A DNA stretch of 36,540 nt from CAZBWP01 sp964630265 (GTDB taxonomy: Bacteria; Pseudomonadota; Alphaproteobacteria; Rhodospirillales; Defluviicoccaceae), in contig CAZVRW010000027.1 in the NCBI GenBank assembly GCA_964630265.1, forward strand, positions 1 through 36,540. The letters run 5' to 3'. Numbering within the stretch: position 1 is the stretch's first letter; each line of letters starts with the position of its first letter. Of the stretch, positions 7,689 to 17,769 are shown one piece after another. Below the pieces are notes generated by a model that saw only the letters and a list, made by a program, of their open reading frames with translations, had not been told where the DNA came from and did not search any database. Position numbers and translations under genes: made by a program.

Positions 7689-8051
7689 ATGAGCCAGGAC
7701 AAGAATTTCGATCTCGACCAGTTGGATGACGGGACGACGACGCCCCACAAAAATCCGGCGTCCACCGCCATCGGCGACGACGACGACAGCGACCGGCCGC
7801 GCAGCGCCCAGGATCTGGAAGCGGTCTACGATATCCCGGTGCAGGTCTCCGCCGTGCTCGGCAAGGCGACCATGGAGGTCAACCAGCTGCTGAAGCTCGG
7901 CCGCGGCGCCGTCGTCGAACTGGACCGGCGCGTCGGCGAGGCCATCGACATCTATGTCAACAACCGCCTGGTGGCGCGCGGCGAGGTGGTCGTCGTCGAG
8001 GACCGCCTGGGCGTGACGATGACCGAGATCGTCAAGGGCGAACGCGGCTGA
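7689..8051 (+). CDS. fliN: Flagellar motor switch protein FliN
   Basis: The protein is 120 aa, with an acidic disordered N-terminus of about 45 residues and a single SpoA (surface presentation of antigens) domain. Diagnostic stretches are VYDIPVQVSAVLGKATMEVNQLLKLGRGAVVELDR and IDIYVNNRLVARGEVVVVEDRLGVTMTEIV. FliN forms the distal C-ring and is the docking site for FliH-FliI. The start at 7689 is preceded by two GGAG sequences (in a 12-bp direct repeat of GGAGACCGCCA type). No fliM gene is present in this run, so FliM must be encoded elsewhere. Confidence 0.96.
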   Translation: MSQDKNFDLDQLDDGTTTPHKNPASTAIGDDDDSDRPRSAQDLEAVYDIPVQVSAVLGKATMEVNQLLKLGRGAVVELDRRVGEAIDIYVNNRLVARGEVVVVEDRLGVTMTEIVKGERG

Positions 8052-8061
8052 GGAGCCGGCC

Positions 8062-8943
8062 ATGCCCGTCGATCCCATGGCACCCCCGGCCATGCCGCTG
8101 GCCGATACCGAAGACCCAACCGGCCGCCGCTCCGGGCGCCGCTCCGGGCGCCCCTCCGGGCGTTGGCGCCTCGGCGTCGATTTCGGGACGCTCGCCGGCC
8201 TGGTGTGCGGGCTCGGATTGATCGGCGCGGCGGTGGTGCTGGGCGGCTCGGCCGGCTCGTTCGTCAACGCCCCGGCGCTGCTGATCGTCATCGGCGGCAC
8301 GCTCTCGGCCACGGTCATCTGCTTCTCGTTCGACGACGTGCTGCGCACCCTGCGCCTCGCCGCCGGCACCGTGTTCGCCCCCGCCCGCTCGCCGTCGGAC
8401 GGAGCGCTCTACATGGTGCGGCTGGCCGAGTCGGCGCGCCGTCAGGGGGTGCTGCCGATGCAGCGGCTGCTGCCGGAGATCGACGCCCAGGCGTTCCTGC
8501 ACAAGGGCCTGTCGTGCCTGATCGACGGCCTCGCCCCGGCCGACCTGCAGGCGATCCTGAGCCGCGACCTGCAGGCGAGCATCGAGCGCGACGGTCTCGG
8601 CGCCCAGGTGCTGCGGCGGGCGGCGGAGTTCGCGCCGGCGATGGGACTGATCGGCACGCTGATCGGGCTGGTGCAGATGCTGGGGCGGCTGGATGACCCG
8701 GCGGCCATCGGCCCCAGCATGGCGGTGGCGCTGCTGACCACTCTCTACGGGGCGATCCTCGCCAACCTGGTATTCGCGCCGCTGGCCGCGAAGCTCGAGC
8801 GGAACGCCGGCATCGACGCGCTGATCGGCCAGATCCAACTGGTCGGCCTAGTCTCCATCGCCCGGGAGGAAAACCCCCGGCGGTTGGAGATCCTGCTCAA
8901 CACCATGCTGCCACCGGCGCAGCGCATCCACCATTTCGACTGA
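8062..8943 (+). CDS. MotA/TolQ/ExbB-family proton-channel protein, PomA-like
   Basis: The protein is 293 aa with four predicted membrane helices at about residues 43-60, 70-89, 191-210 and 220-243, and a large cytoplasmic loop between helices 2 and 3, which is the MotA topology. Helix 3 contains APAMGLIGTLIGLVQML and helix 4 has MAVALLTTLYGAILANLVFAPLA, with the conserved prolines and Thr-rich face of stator A subunits. The N-terminus has an extra tail of about 35 residues with a triple Arg-Ser-Gly-Arg repeat (residues 22-34). MotA works with MotB to conduct ions and turn the rotor, but no motB lies here. GGAG precedes the start by 7 nt. It could be a dedicated stator subunit or an accessory MotA paralogue; the family is sure, the exact role is not. 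Confidence 0.85.
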   Translation: MPVDPMAPPAMPLADTEDPTGRRSGRRSGRPSGRWRLGVDFGTLAGLVCGLGLIGAAVVLGGSAGSFVNAPALLIVIGGTLSATVICFSFDDVLRTLRLAAGTVFAPARSPSDGALYMVRLAESARRQGVLPMQRLLPEIDAQAFLHKGLSCLIDGLAPADLQAILSRDLQASIERDGLGAQVLRRAAEFAPAMGLIGTLIGLVQMLGRLDDPAAIGPSMAVALLTTLYGAILANLVFAPLAAKLERNAGIDALIGQIQLVGLVSIAREENPRRLEILLNTMLPPAQRIHHFD

Positions 8944-8944
8944 A

Positions 8945-8957
8945 CCGGAGACTCCGG
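8945..8957 (+). promoter_or_regulatory. Palindrome covering the flbD ribosome-binding site
   Basis: The 13-nt sequence CCGGAG-A-CTCCGG is a perfect palindrome lying between the motA-like stop and the flbD ATG (8960). The GGAG Shine-Dalgarno sequence is in its left arm. As RNA it can fold as CCGGA-GAC-TCCGG, which would hide the ribosome-binding site. The fold is directly visible; an effect on translation is inference. Confidence 0.45.
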
Positions 8958-8959
8958 CC

Positions 8960-10342
<1,383 letters not shown>

Positions 10343-10369
10343 TCCCGGCGCAGGGCGGCGAGACCCGCG

Positions 10370-12511
10370 ATGACCGACGCTCTTCGCCAAGCGGCTCCCG
10401 GCTCCGGCTCCGGTTCTGGCGCCGGCGTCGCCGACAGCGCCTTGGGCCGGCGCCTGGTCGGGCTGCTGGCGCACGGCGACATCGCCCTCGCCCTCGGGGT
10501 CGTCGCCATCCTGGTCATTCTCATCCTGCCGATGCCGCGCTGGCTGCTCGACCTCAGCCTGGCGTTCTCCGTCACCTTCTCGGTGCTCATCCTGATGACC
10601 GCGCTGTTCGTCCAGAAACCCCTGGAGTTCAACGCATTCCCGACGGTTCTGCTGCTTGCGACCATGGTCCGGCTGGCCCTCAACCTGGCGTCGACCCGGC
10701 TGATCCTGGCCAACGGCCACGAGGGACCCGACGCCGCCGGCCGGGTGATCGAAGCCTTCGGCGGCTTCATCATGGGCAGCAACTACGTCATCGGCCTGAT
10801 CGTCTTCGCCATCCTGGTGATCGTCAACTTCGTGGTCATCACCAAGGGTTCCGGCCGCATCGCCGAGGTGTCGGCGCGCTTCAGCCTGGATGCCATGCCG
10901 GGCAAGCAGATGGCCATCGACGCCGATCTGTCGGCCGGGCTCATCGACGAGGCCACGGCGCGGGCCCGACGCAGCGAGCTGGAGCAGGAGAGCACGTTCT
11001 ACGGCGCCATGGACGGCGCCGCCAAGTTCGTCCGCGGCGACGCCATCGCCGGGTTGCTGATCACCTTCATCAACGTCGTCGCCGGCATGATCATCGGCGT
11101 CGCCCAACAGGGGCTGACCTTCGGCGTCGCCGCCGACACCTACACCCGGCTGACCGTCGGCGACGGCCTCGTCTCGCAGATTCCGGCGCTGATCGTTTCC
11201 ACCGCCGCCGGCATCATCGTCACCAAGGCGAGCGTCAACGGGGCGACCGAGAAGGCGCTGTTCGATCAGCTCGGCGGCCGGCCGAAGGCGCTGGGCGTCA
11301 GCGCCTTCCTGCTCGTCGCCCTGGCCACCCTGCCCGGCGTCCCGGCCCTGCCCTTCCTGATCCTGGCGACCGGGGTCGGTGGTCTCGCCTGGGGCGTCGC
11401 CTGGTCGCGCAGCCGCCGCACGGCGGCCGATGCCGCGGCAACGCAAGCCGCCGCCGACAGCGTGCCCGTCGCCGAGGAGCCGATCTCCAGCGCCCTGCAC
11501 ATGGACCAGATCCGCCTGGAACTGGGCTATGCCTTGCTGGCGCTGATCAACGGCGACGGCGAGGGACACCGCCTCACCGACCAGATCAAGGCACTGCGTC
11601 GGCAGATCGCCATGGAGATGGGCTTCGTCATGCCGAGCGTGCGCATCCAGGACAACGTGCAACTGCCGGCCAACGCCTATCTGGTGCGCGTCAAGGAACT
11701 GGAGGCCGGCCAGGGCGAGGTGCGTCCCAACATGCTGCTGGTGATGGATCCGCGCGGCGAGGAGCTGACCATTCCGGGGGAGAAGACCAAGGAGCCGACG
11801 TTCGGCCTGCCCGCCGTCTGGGCCGACCGCTCGCATCGCGAGGAAGCGATGTTCCGCGGCCTGACCGTGGTCGACGCGGCGACCGTCGTCACCACCCACC
11901 TGACCGAGATCGTCAAGGACAACATGGCCGAGCTGCTCTCCTTCGCCGAGACGCAGAAGCTGCTGGACGAGTTGGACGAGGATCAGCAGAAGCTGGTCGC
12001 CGATCTGATCCCCGCCCGCATCTCGCTCGGCGGCGTGCAGCGGCTGTTGCAGACCCTGATCGGCGAGCGCGTCTCGATCCGTGACCTGCCGACCATCCTG
12101 GAGGGAATCTCCGAGGCGTGCGGCTACACGCGCTCCGTCACCCAGATCACCGAGCACGTGCGGGCCAGGCTCGCCCGCCAGATCAGCGCCGCCGCGACCA
12201 ACGAGCACGGCGTCATCCCGCTGCTGACGCTGAGCCCCGATTGGGAGCAGACGTTCGCCGAGAGCCTGGTCGGATCCGGCGACGACAAGCAACTCGCCAT
12301 GGCACCGAGCCGCCTGCAGGAGTTCATCGTCGCCGTGCGCGCGGCCTATGAGCGGCACGCCATGATGGGCGAGTCGCCGGTGCTGCTGACCAGCCCGGCG
12401 GCCCGGCCCTATGTCCGTTCGATCATCGATCGCTTCCGCCCGTCGACGGTGGTGATGTCGCAGAACGAGATCGCCGCGAAGGCGCGCATCAAGACCCTGG
12501 GTCAGGTCTGA
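10370..12511 (+). CDS. flhA: Flagellar export gate protein FlhA
   Basis: The protein is 713 aa, full length. FlhA forms the nonameric ring of the flagellar type III export gate. After a short Gly/Ser-rich N-terminus, the membrane part (about 25-330) includes LPMPRWLLDLSLAFSVTFSVLILMTALF and the FHIPEP-family core FNAFPTVLLLATMVRLALNLASTRLIL. The cytoplasmic loop GKQMAIDADLSAGLIDEATAR follows. The cytosolic domain from about 360 on includes LPANAYLVRVKELEAGQGEVRP and VVDAATVVTTHLTEIVKDNMAELLSFAETQKLLDEL, typical of the substrate/chaperone docking region. The end matches the family (RPYVRSIIDRFRPSTVVMSQNEI). It follows flbD after 27 nt. FlhB is not in the window. Confidence 0.97.
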   Translation: MTDALRQAAPGSGSGSGAGVADSALGRRLVGLLAHGDIALALGVVAILVILILPMPRWLLDLSLAFSVTFSVLILMTALFVQKPLEFNAFPTVLLLATMVRLALNLASTRLILANGHEGPDAAGRVIEAFGGFIMGSNYVIGLIVFAILVIVNFVVITKGSGRIAEVSARFSLDAMPGKQMAIDADLSAGLIDEATARARRSELEQESTFYGAMDGAAKFVRGDAIAGLLITFINVVAGMIIGVAQQGLTFGVAADTYTRLTVGDGLVSQIPALIVSTAAGIIVTKASVNGATEKALFDQLGGRPKALGVSAFLLVALATLPGVPALPFLILATGVGGLAWGVAWSRSRRTAADAAATQAAADSVPVAEEPISSALHMDQIRLELGYALLALINGDGEGHRLTDQIKALRRQIAMEMGFVMPSVRIQDNVQLPANAYLVRVKELEAGQGEVRPNMLLVMDPRGEELTIPGEKTKEPTFGLPAVWADRSHREEAMFRGLTVVDAATVVTTHLTEIVKDNMAELLSFAETQKLLDELDEDQQKLVADLIPARISLGGVQRLLQTLIGERVSIRDLPTILEGISEACGYTRSVTQITEHVRARLARQISAAATNEHGVIPLLTLSPDWEQTFAESLVGSGDDKQLAMAPSRLQEFIVAVRAAYERHAMMGESPVLLTSPAARPYVRSIIDRFRPSTVVMSQNEIAAKARIKTLGQV

Positions 12512-12530
12512 GCGGCGGGAGACGAGAGCC

Positions 12531-13616
12531 ATGCGCATCAAGGTCTTCACCGCACCGACCGTCGACCGGGCGATGCAGCGGGTTCGCGCCGAGCTTGGCG
12601 AGGACGCCATCATCCTCGGCGTCGAGACGCCGGCGGGGGCGCCGGTCCGGGTGACCGCCGGGCTGGACGACGACGTCGGTCACGATGCCCCCGCCGACGA
12701 CGGACCCTACGACGACGGGCCCTATGACGACGGGCCCGATGGCGCGGGCGAGGCGTTCCCCTGGACCGAGGCGGGCTGCGTCGCGGCCGCGCCGGCCACC
12801 ACGCCGGCCCCCGAGGACGCGGACGCGGTGCTCGCCGAGATCCGCCACGCGCTGTCGTTCCACGGCGTGCCGCGGCCGATCGCGACGCGCCTCGCCGCCA
12901 CTGCCGAGCAGGTCGCCGCCGAAGCGCCGTCGCTGGCTCTCGCCGGGGCGCTGCAGGCGACGTTCCGCTATGCGCCCTTGCGGGCCAGCGCGGCCGCGGA
13001 TGACCGCCCCATGCTGCTCATCGGCCCGCCCGGCGCCGGCAAGACCCTCGCCGTCGCCAAGCTGACGCTGCGCGCCCACCGCGCGGGACGGACGGTGCAG
13101 GTGATCAGCACCGACCGGCGCCGCGCCGGCGGCGTCGAGGAACTTGCGGCGCTGACCCGGATCCTCGGTGTCGAGCTGGTAGCCGCTGACGACGACACCG
13201 CTGTGGCCGCCGCCGTCGCCGCCGCCGCCGGACCGGTGTTCATCGACACCGCCGGAACCAATCCGTTCGATGCGCACGACCTGGCGATGCTGGCCGAGAG
13301 CATCGACGCGGCCGACGCCGAGCCGCTGCTGGTCCTCGCCGCTGGCGGCGATCCCATGGAAAGCGTCGACATCGCCGCCGCCTATGCGACCCTCGGCGTG
13401 CGCCGGCTGTTCGTCAGCAAACTCGATCTGGCGCGGCGGCTGGGCGGCCTGCTCGCCGCCGTCGATGCCGCCGCCGCCGCGTTCAGCGAGGCCAGCGTCA
13501 GCTATCAGGTCGCCGATGGCCTGCGCCCGTTGAACGCCGTTGCCCTCGCCCGGCTGCTGCTGCCCCACGCCGCCGAGATCCCGGAGACACCGTTGCTGCA
13601 AGAGGCCCTGTCATGA
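12531..13616 (+). CDS. flhF: SRP-like GTPase FlhF
   Basis: The protein is 361 aa. The N-terminal B-like region opens with the typical MRIKVFTAPTVDRAMQRVRAELGEDAIIL. It is followed by an acidic low-complexity segment with a DDGPY-type repeat (residues 56-70) and an NG GTPase domain. G1 is GPPGAGKT (165-172), a later DTAG box is present, and the G4-like box reads SKLD where TKxD is usual. The C-terminal SYQVADGLRPLNAVALARLLL resembles the end of FlhF (G-x-x-P-D/E motifs), though the usual GQxxPxD is degenerate (DGLRPLN). FlhF marks the position of flagellum assembly at the cell pole with FlhG. The gene overlaps flhG by 4 nt (ATGA). Confidence 0.9.
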   Translation: MRIKVFTAPTVDRAMQRVRAELGEDAIILGVETPAGAPVRVTAGLDDDVGHDAPADDGPYDDGPYDDGPDGAGEAFPWTEAGCVAAAPATTPAPEDADAVLAEIRHALSFHGVPRPIATRLAATAEQVAAEAPSLALAGALQATFRYAPLRASAAADDRPMLLIGPPGAGKTLAVAKLTLRAHRAGRTVQVISTDRRRAGGVEELAALTRILGVELVAADDDTAVAAAVAAAAGPVFIDTAGTNPFDAHDLAMLAESIDAADAEPLLVLAAGGDPMESVDIAAAYATLGVRRLFVSKLDLARRLGGLLAAVDAAAAAFSEASVSYQVADGLRPLNAVALARLLLPHAAEIPETPLLQEALS

Positions 13617-14407
13617 CCATCGCCACCGCTTCGCTTCCGCGGCCCGCGGCCGTGCCGAAGGCCCGCAACCTGGTCGCCATCGCCTCCGGCAAGGGCGGTG
13701 TCGGCAAGACCTGGTTCGCCATCACCCTGGCGCATGCCCTGGCCCGCCGTGACCAGCGCGCGTTGCTGTTCGACGGCGATTTGGGGCTGGCCAACGTCGA
13801 CATCCAGCTCGGCCTGATGCCGAAGCACGATCTGGGCGGCGTCCTCGGCGGGCGCCTGACCCTGAGCCAGGCGGTGCTGACCCACGAGTCCGGCGGCTTC
13901 GACATTATCGCCGGCCGCTCCGGGTCCGGTCGCTTGGCCAACGTGACGGCGAGCCGGTTGCAGATCCTGACCGACGAACTGGTCAGCTTCGCACACGGCT
14001 ACGACCGGGTGATCCTCGACCTCGGCGCCGGCGTCGAACGCACGGTGCGGCAACTGACGCGTGCCGCCGCGCTCTGCATCGTCGTCGTCACCGACGAGCC
14101 GACGTCGCTCACCGATGGCTACGCCTTCGTCAAACTGACCCACGTGGAACAGCCGACCGCCGACATCCGCATCGTCGTCAACATGGCCAACTCCACCCGC
14201 GAGGGCGAACGCACCCACAACACGCTGCGCAAGGCCTGCGAGGGATTCCTCAAGATATCGCCGCCGCTGCTGGGGGTCATCCGCCGTGACGCCAAGGTGC
14301 GGGACGCGATCCGCAGCCAGGCTTCGATCCTGACCCGTTATCCGGGCTGCGAGGCGGCGGCGGACGTGGAGGCCATCGCCGAGCGGCTGATCGGCGCGAC
14401 AGCGTGA
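13613..14407 (+). CDS. flhG: Flagellar number regulator FlhG (MinD-like ATPase)
   Basis: The protein is 264 aa. The deviant Walker A motif SGKGGVGKTWFA lies at residues 25-36. It is followed by LLFDGDLGLANVDIQLGL (switch I/Asp region), a DLGAGVERTVR switch II segment and VTDEPTSLTDGYAFVKL, all typical of FlhG/YlxH. FlhG is an ATPase that stimulates FlhF and limits the number of polar flagella. It starts inside the flhF stop codon (ATGA), and its own stop overlaps the GTG start of the next gene (GTGA), so flhF, flhG and fliK are likely translationally coupled. The membrane-targeting C-terminal helix is short (ADVEAIAERLIG). Confidence 0.93.
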   Translation: MTIATASLPRPAAVPKARNLVAIASGKGGVGKTWFAITLAHALARRDQRALLFDGDLGLANVDIQLGLMPKHDLGGVLGGRLTLSQAVLTHESGGFDIIAGRSGSGRLANVTASRLQILTDELVSFAHGYDRVILDLGAGVERTVRQLTRAAALCIVVVTDEPTSLTDGYAFVKLTHVEQPTADIRIVVNMANSTREGERTHNTLRKACEGFLKISPPLLGVIRRDAKVRDAIRSQASILTRYPGCEAAADVEAIAERLIGATA

Positions 14408-15900
14408 GCGGCGTGCCACCGACGCCGCCCGCCGCCGCGCCGCTGCCGCCGGTTGGCGGCGGCGCGGGCGGGCCCGTCGTCACGGGACCGGTGACGGGAC
14501 CGGTGACAGGTCCTCTGACCGGCCCAGTGATGGCCCCGGCCACGGGCGCCGTGGTCGGATCGCTGCCGCCGGCCCTGGCCGCCCTGCCGCCGGGTCAACG
14601 CCTGCCGGCCCTGGTCGAAGCCCCGACCGCCGGCGGCGGCGTGCGGCTGTCGACGCCCTACGGTCCGCTCACCGTCGCCGCAGCGCCGCCACCCCCGCGC
14701 GGCACGGCGGTGATGCTGGTGCTGCAGCAGACGGCCGCCGGGCCCATGGCGAAGCTGCTGCCGCCGGCGGTCGGCGGCAACGGCGCGACGGGCGCCGCGC
14801 ACGGCGCCGGCACGACGACGATCCCGCGTCTCGCCACCGCCACCTTGCTGACGCCGCTGTCCTGGTCGGAGACGGCGACGGCGACCGCGACGTCCCCCTC
14901 CGGGTCGGCCGCCGGGGCGGCCGTCGCGGCCGCTCCGGTATCGGCGACGCGGACCCTGCCGGCGGGCAGCCTGCTCGTGGTGCGCTGGACCGATCGCCCG
15001 CCGACGGCCGGCGGTGCCGGCGAGACCCGGCCGGCGACCGTGCTCACCCCCGGCAGCCGGCACGCCGGCGAGATTATCGGCACCGTCGGCGGCAACCGGA
15101 CCATGATACGCGTTGCCGGCGGGGTGATCGCCGTGGACGGCACCCCGGCGCCGTCGACCCGCGCGCCGATGCTCGAGATCGTCCGTCTCGCCGGGCCGAC
15201 GACGGCAACGCCGATGCCGGCCGCAAGCCCGCCACCGGGCGATGCGACCAGCCGCTGGCCGGCCCTGAGCGAGGCGGCGGCCTTGATCTTCGCCGCCGAT
15301 CAGCGCGGCAACTCGGCGTTGCGCGGCGACGTCCTCCGGCCCGATCGAGACCTGGCGGCGGCACTGCTGCGCTTCCTCGCCGCGCTCGGCGGTGACGACG
15401 GCGCCGGCTGGCCGAGTCCCGCGGCGCAACGGCTGCTCGATCGCCGGGCGCCGACGCTGCTGCCGCGGGTCGCGGAGGAGATGCGGGAGGCGACGCGGCT
15501 GTTCGAGCCCCCGACGCCGGGCGACTGGCGCAGTGCCATCCTGCCGTTCGTCACACCGGACGGCACCCGGACCCTGCGCTTCAGCCGGCGCGGCGGCCGC
15601 CAGGGGCAAACGGCCGACGGCGCGCCCGCCGGCACCCGTTTCATGGTGGACATTCGCCTCAGCCGGCTCGGCCGCGTCCAGCTGGATGGCCTGGTGCCGG
15701 CGGACGCCCGCCGCTTCGAGCTGATGGTGCGCACCGAAGCGCCGCTGCCTGGCGACGTCCGCGACACCATTCGGGCGGTGTTCGCCGAGGCGACGGCGCT
15801 GGGGGGCCTGGGTGGCGCACTCGGCTTTCAGGCCAGCCCGGAGTCGTTCATCGAGGTCGAGGCGCGTGAACCGTTAGAGGGCGGCGGCATTTTCGCCTGA
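14404..15900 (+). CDS. fliK: FliK-like flagellar hook-length control protein
   Basis: The protein is 498 aa, starting at GTG 14404 overlapping the flhG stop (GTGA). The N-terminal 40 residues are a Gly/Pro/Val repeat of the form TGPV-TGPV-TGPL-TGPV. A long Ala/Pro/Thr-rich region continues to about residue 290, consistent with the unstructured ruler part of FliK. From about 390 the sequence becomes globular: RTLRFSRRGGR, then RFMVDIRLSRLGRVQLDGLVPADARRFELMVRTEAPLPGDVRDTIRAVFAEATALGG resembles the FliK C-terminal (Flg_hook) fold, which switches export specificity. FliK is very poorly conserved, so the call leans on position and domain architecture. It ends the plus-strand flagellar run. Confidence 0.65.
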   Translation: MSGVPPTPPAAAPLPPVGGGAGGPVVTGPVTGPVTGPLTGPVMAPATGAVVGSLPPALAALPPGQRLPALVEAPTAGGGVRLSTPYGPLTVAAAPPPPRGTAVMLVLQQTAAGPMAKLLPPAVGGNGATGAAHGAGTTTIPRLATATLLTPLSWSETATATATSPSGSAAGAAVAAAPVSATRTLPAGSLLVVRWTDRPPTAGGAGETRPATVLTPGSRHAGEIIGTVGGNRTMIRVAGGVIAVDGTPAPSTRAPMLEIVRLAGPTTATPMPAASPPPGDATSRWPALSEAAALIFAADQRGNSALRGDVLRPDRDLAAALLRFLAALGGDDGAGWPSPAAQRLLDRRAPTLLPRVAEEMREATRLFEPPTPGDWRSAILPFVTPDGTRTLRFSRRGGRQGQTADGAPAGTRFMVDIRLSRLGRVQLDGLVPADARRFELMVRTEAPLPGDVRDTIRAVFAEATALGGLGGALGFQASPESFIEVEAREPLEGGGIFA

Positions 15901-15919
15901 AGGCGAAAGGGAACGATGC

Positions 15920-15936
15920 GGCGCCCGCGCGGCGCC
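15920..15936. terminator. Inverted repeat between convergent fliK and fliJ
   Basis: GGCGCC-CGCGC-GGCGCC occupies most of the 38 bp between the fliK and fliJ stop codons. It can form a 6-bp GC-only stem on either transcript. There is no T-tract on either side, so termination is only a guess from its position. Confidence 0.3.
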
Positions 15937-15938
15937 AC

Positions 15939-16367
15939 TCACCGGGAGCCGCGTTGGAAGCGGTCCAGGGTCAGTTCGTCGCGCTCCGCCTGGACGGTGC
16001 GGCGGAGCGCCGCGGCCCGCCGGTCGGCGCGAGCGTCCCGTGCCAGTTCGAGTGACCGTTTCCGGCGCCAAGCCTCGACCACCGCTTGGCGGGCCGCCTC
16101 CACCTGCCGCTCCGTCTCGGCGCTCTCCGCTGCCAAGGCGCGCTGCCGCTCGACGGAGACGCTGGCCCAGGTGGCGTAATCGCTCATGGCGGGCGCCGCC
16201 GCCGCCTGTTCCCGCGCCACCGCCTGTTCCCGCGCCACCGCCAGGACCAGGGCGTCGCGCCGCGCCACGAGCTGTCCGGCACGGCCCTGGAGCTCGGCGA
16301 GCGATCGCTTGCGGGCGTCCACCTCGGCCTCGGCCAGCTTGATCAGGGTCGCCAGCGCCTCGACCAT
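15939..16367 (-). CDS. fliJ: Flagellar export protein FliJ
   Basis: The protein is 142 aa and predicted almost entirely as a long antiparallel coiled coil rich in Ala, Arg, Glu and Leu. It begins LATLIKLAEAEVDARKRSLAEL and ends AALRRTVQAERDELTLDRFQRGSR. FliJ sits in the centre of the FliI ring and binds FlhA to promote export. An 18-bp perfect direct repeat (16203-16220 and 16221-16238) duplicates the six residues AVAREQ in the middle of the coil, a likely slippage event. It lies 3 nt downstream of the fliI stop on the same strand, so the two are an operon. Sequence conservation of FliJ is low, and the assignment depends partly on the neighbour. Confidence 0.87.
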   Translation of the reverse strand: MVEALATLIKLAEAEVDARKRSLAELQGRAGQLVARRDALVLAVAREQAVAREQAAAAPAMSDYATWASVSVERQRALAAESAETERQVEAARQAVVEAWRRKRSLELARDARADRRAAALRRTVQAERDELTLDRFQRGSR

Positions 16368-16370
16368 GGA

Positions 16371-17714
16371 TCACGCGGTCTCCGACGCGGCAGGCTCAGT
16401 GCCGACGATGCCCGCGAGCGCCGCGTACAGGCCCTCCAGGGGCGCCGGTTCGGTGCAGGACTGGGCGAGAAACGCCTCCAAGGCCGGATACAACCGGATC
16501 GCCTCGTCGACGTCGGGATCGCTGCCGGGGCGGTAGGCGCCCAGCCGGATCAGTTCCGCCATCTCTTCATGGGTGGCGAGCAGCCGACGGGCGCGGCCGA
16601 CGATCGCATTCTCGGCCGCGGAATTGCAGGCCGGCAACGCCCGCGAGACGCTGCGAATGATATCGATGGCGGGGAAGCGGCCGCGCTCGGCGATGCCGCG
16701 ATCGAGGACGATGTGCCCGTCGAGAATGCTGCGCACGGCATCGGCGATCGGCTCGTTGTGATCGTCGCCGTCGACCAGGACGGTGAACAGACCGGTGATG
16801 GTGCCCTCGCCCTCGCGGCCCGGGCCGGCGCGCTCGAGCAGGCGCGGCAGCTCGCTGAACACGGAGGGCGTGTAGCCGCGTGAGGCCGGCGGCTCACCAA
16901 CGGCCAGACCGATCTCACGCTGGGCCGTGGCGAACCGGGTGACGCTGTCCATCAGGCAGAGCACGTCGTGGCCGGCCTCCCGGAAGCTCTCGGCGATCGC
17001 CAGCGTGGTGTGCGCCGCCAAGCGACGGGTCAGCGGCGGCTCGTCCGACGTGGCGACAACGACGACGCTGCGCGCGAGGCCCTCCGGGCCGAGCGCATCG
17101 TCAACGAACTCTCGCGCCTCCCGGCCCCGCTCGCCGATCAGCCCGATGACCCGCACGTCGGCGTCGGTGCCGCGCGCCATCATCGCCAGCAGCGTCGACT
17201 TACCAACGCCGGAGCCGGCGAAGATGCCGAGACGCTGGCCACGGCAGCAGGTGAGAAAAGCGTTCACGGCGCGCACGCCCACGTCGATCTTGGCGCCGAT
17301 GCGGCGGCGGCTGTGCGCCGGCGGCGGCGGCGTGCGGATCGGCCGCGGCCGCTCGGCCTGCGGCAAGGGTCCCCCGCCGTCGAGCGGCCGGCCGAAGGCA
17401 TCGACGACGCGGCCGAGCCAGCCGGACTGCGGCGCGATACTCGCCCCCTCGCTGCCACACGCCACGCGGGAACCGAGGCCGAGGCCGTCGACGCTGCCGA
17501 ATGGCATGACCAGCACCCGCCCGTCGCGCAGGCCCACCACCTCCGCCGGGATCTCTTCGCCATCGCGGCGGATCAGCCGGCAATGATCGCCGATGGACCG
17601 TCGCCCGGCCAGGCCATCGACCTCCACCAGCAGCCCGGTGACCGCAGTAACACGCCCGAAAACAATGGCTTCTGGGAGCATTTCAAGGTCTTGAATGAAT
17701 TTATCGATGATCAT
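16371..17714 (-). CDS. fliI: Flagellum-specific ATPase FliI
   Basis: The protein is 447 aa, the usual FliI size. FliI is the hexameric ATPase of the flagellar type III export apparatus. The N-terminal beta-barrel (VFGRVTAVTGLLVEVDGLAG) is followed by the catalytic domain with Walker A GIFAGSGVGKST, the conserved IGLIGERGREAREFV, Walker B VLCLMDSVTRFA, and AVGEPPASRGYTPSVFSELPRLLERAG. The C-terminal helical domain follows. GGAG lies 8 nt upstream of the chosen ATG; an alternative in-frame ATG is at 17681. The gene is divergent from ctrA across a 198-bp shared promoter region. Its separation from the fliF-fliG-fliH run, on the opposite strand, means FliH and FliI are transcribed from different promoters. 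Confidence 0.97.
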   Translation of the reverse strand: MIIDKFIQDLEMLPEAIVFGRVTAVTGLLVEVDGLAGRRSIGDHCRLIRRDGEEIPAEVVGLRDGRVLVMPFGSVDGLGLGSRVACGSEGASIAPQSGWLGRVVDAFGRPLDGGGPLPQAERPRPIRTPPPPAHSRRRIGAKIDVGVRAVNAFLTCCRGQRLGIFAGSGVGKSTLLAMMARGTDADVRVIGLIGERGREAREFVDDALGPEGLARSVVVVATSDEPPLTRRLAAHTTLAIAESFREAGHDVLCLMDSVTRFATAQREIGLAVGEPPASRGYTPSVFSELPRLLERAGPGREGEGTITGLFTVLVDGDDHNEPIADAVRSILDGHIVLDRGIAERGRFPAIDIIRSVSRALPACNSAAENAIVGRARRLLATHEEMAELIRLGAYRPGSDPDVDEAIRLYPALEAFLAQSCTEPAPLEGLYAALAGIVGTEPAASETA

Positions 17715-17769
17715 GAAGGAGGCTCCGAGGGCGGCGTCGCATGGTCAGCCGGGCACCAGGACAACGAAA

